Of a DNA stretch of 20,983 nt, positions 19,874-20,983 are shown piece by piece. This DNA comes from Patescibacteria group bacterium (GTDB lineage: Bacteria > Patescibacteriota > Minisyncoccia > Portnoybacterales > GWB1-42-6): positions 1-20,983 of the forward strand of contig JAHKAK010000048.1 of the NCBI GenBank assembly GCA_018826025.1, written 5' to 3'. Below the pieces are notes generated by a model. The model did no database searches. It saw only the letters and a list, made by a program, of their open reading frames with translations, and was not told the DNA's origin. Both the position numbers and the translations under genes were made by a program. Position 1 is the first letter of the stretch, and each line of letters begins with the position of its first letter.

Positions 19874-20983
19874 ATGATTCAACGCGGTATTGCCACTTTT
19901 GGACTGGATTACGGCACTTGCCCGCCTTGGCTGTTTGAGCGGATGGTTAAGCTTGGTCGGGAAATGATTCGTTGTATTGTGGCCGAAGAAGGGCCGGATG
20001 AATTCATTCGGCGTTTGGCCGACCCGGCCTGGTTTCAGTCATTGGGCACTGTTTTGGCCTTTGATTGGAACGCGTCGGGCTTGACCACAATCCTAACTGC
20101 GGCCTTAAAAGAAGCTATCCGGGGCCAGGAATTGGACCTGGGTATTTTTATTTGCGGCGGCAAAGGTAAAACTTCGCGCAAAACACCCGATGAAATTACG
20201 AACTGGGGAAATCGTCTTAATTTAGCGTCCCAGCCTATCTCGTCTTTAGTTTATAATTCCCGCATGGCCGCCAAAGTGGACAGCGCGTTAATTCAGGATA
20301 ATTTTCAAATCTATCACCACGCCTTCTTTTTCACTAAAAACGGCGCCTGGACAGTCGTTCAGCAGGGGATGAATGCTAGTGAGCAAAGCGCAAGGCGTTA
20401 TCATTGGCACTCAGAAGACGTTAAAAATTTAATCAACGAGCCGCATTCTGGCATTGCTTCGCAAATCACTTTGCCCAACGTCCTGAATATGTCTGCCAAT
20501 CAAAGTTCTCAAAATCGGCAAATCAGCACAGAGCTGGTTGGCCAGAATTTTGGCGCTTTAATGAAAGACGTAAAAATTTTAGCCCGGCATTCTTCTAATT
20601 TGTCGCAAATGGCGGATTTGGCGAATGGCCAGCAAAGATTAAAATTACTGAATTTGGAAACCGTGGAATTCACCTCGCATCCAATACTCAAAGAGAACTT
20701 TTTTCAGAGCAAATATCTGGAAAAGATATTTTGGATTTTATGCGATAGGAAGCCGGAGAATTACGAAAAGCTGCTCGCCACCGAAGGCGTTGGTCCAAAA
20801 ACCATCCGTGCCCTGGCGTTGGTCTCCGAAATTATTTATGGCGCCAAACCTTCTTACGAAGACCCCGCCCGCTACTCCTTTGCCCACGGCGGCAAAGACG
20901 CTACGCCCTATCCTGTCGACCGGCCAACTTATGACCAAACTATCGCGTATATGCGAGAATACGTGAACAAAGCCAAATTTTCA
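19874..20983 (+). CDS. DUF763 domain protein (3' end beyond the window)
   Basis: An open frame of 370 codons from ATG 19874 to the window edge. The start IQRGIATFGLDYGTCPPWLFERMVKLG, the segment DWNASGLTTILTAALKEAIRG, ICGGKGKTSRKTPDEI, SRMAAKVDSALIQDNFQIYHH, and the C-terminal helix-hairpin-helix-like EGVGPKTIRALALVSEIIYG with FAHGGKDATPYPVDRPTYD match DUF763. This family is found in archaea and scattered bacteria and has no established function; the helix-hairpin-helix hints at DNA binding. It follows rodA by 28 bases and may share its transcript. It is probably almost complete at 20983. Confidence 0.92.
   Translation, partial: MIQRGIATFGLDYGTCPPWLFERMVKLGREMIRCIVAEEGPDEFIRRLADPAWFQSLGTVLAFDWNASGLTTILTAALKEAIRGQELDLGIFICGGKGKTSRKTPDEITNWGNRLNLASQPISSLVYNSRMAAKVDSALIQDNFQIYHHAFFFTKNGAWTVVQQGMNASEQSARRYHWHSEDVKNLINEPHSGIASQITLPNVLNMSANQSSQNRQISTELVGQNFGALMKDVKILARHSSNLSQMADLANGQQRLKLLNLETVEFTSHPILKENFFQSKYLEKIFWILCDRKPENYEKLLATEGVGPKTIRALALVSEIIYGAKPSYEDPARYSFAHGGKDATPYPVDRPTYDQTIAYMREYVNKAKFS

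Overview
This window looks like a chromosomal piece of a Candidate Phyla Radiation (Patescibacteria, Parcubacteria-like) bacterium. The clues are small single-domain housekeeping genes, short or leaderless 5' ends, a DUF5679 mini-protein, a membrane protein with the D-C-G-G-P-C motif common in that radiation, and a 23S rRNA gene full of introns. The taxonomic call is inference; no 16S rRNA gene is present to confirm it.

Layout. 1-212: 3' end of an unidentified gene and a terminator. 213-532: repeats and the leader of typA. 533-7306: mostly housekeeping genes on the + strand: typA, a zincin-like metallopeptidase, a SIMPL-domain protein, rsmE, an AlkD-like protein, a VTT-domain membrane protein, a DUF167 protein and rlmN. 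7442-10170: accessory stretch with a DUF5679 protein, a small membrane protein, a minus-strand zinc-knuckle gene followed by an interrupted tRNA-Asn-like sequence, an SdpI-family protein and an unknown protein. 10231-16990: a 23S-5S rRNA operon without 16S. 17117-17633: two small overlapping genes with strong ribosome binding sites. 17748-20983: an anchored surface protein, rodA and a DUF763 protein that runs off the end.

The centrepiece is the 23S rRNA gene, about 6.05 kb. I read five group I introns at E. coli positions 1917, 1931, 1951, 2500 and 2593. The internal exons come out at 14, 20 and 93 nt, exactly the E. coli intervals, and 5' splice sites pair with internal guide sequences through a terminal U-G pair. 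Only the first intron carries a LAGLIDADG homing endonuclease gene. The L2500 intron appears to end in A instead of the usual terminal G. The remaining ~3.93 kb is about 1 kb longer than E. coli 23S because at least nine AT-rich or palindromic segments sit in its variable helices.

The second theme is pervasive small palindromic repeats. They occur between genes, in the 23S rRNA and its introns, in the tRNA-Asn-like sequence, and in frame inside typA, rsmE, rlmN and an unknown gene. One 130-bp element is present twice with two differences: once inside the 23S gene and once between the stop codon at 18590 and the start of rodA. This resembles in concept the Rickettsia palindromic elements, which also insert in frame into genes.
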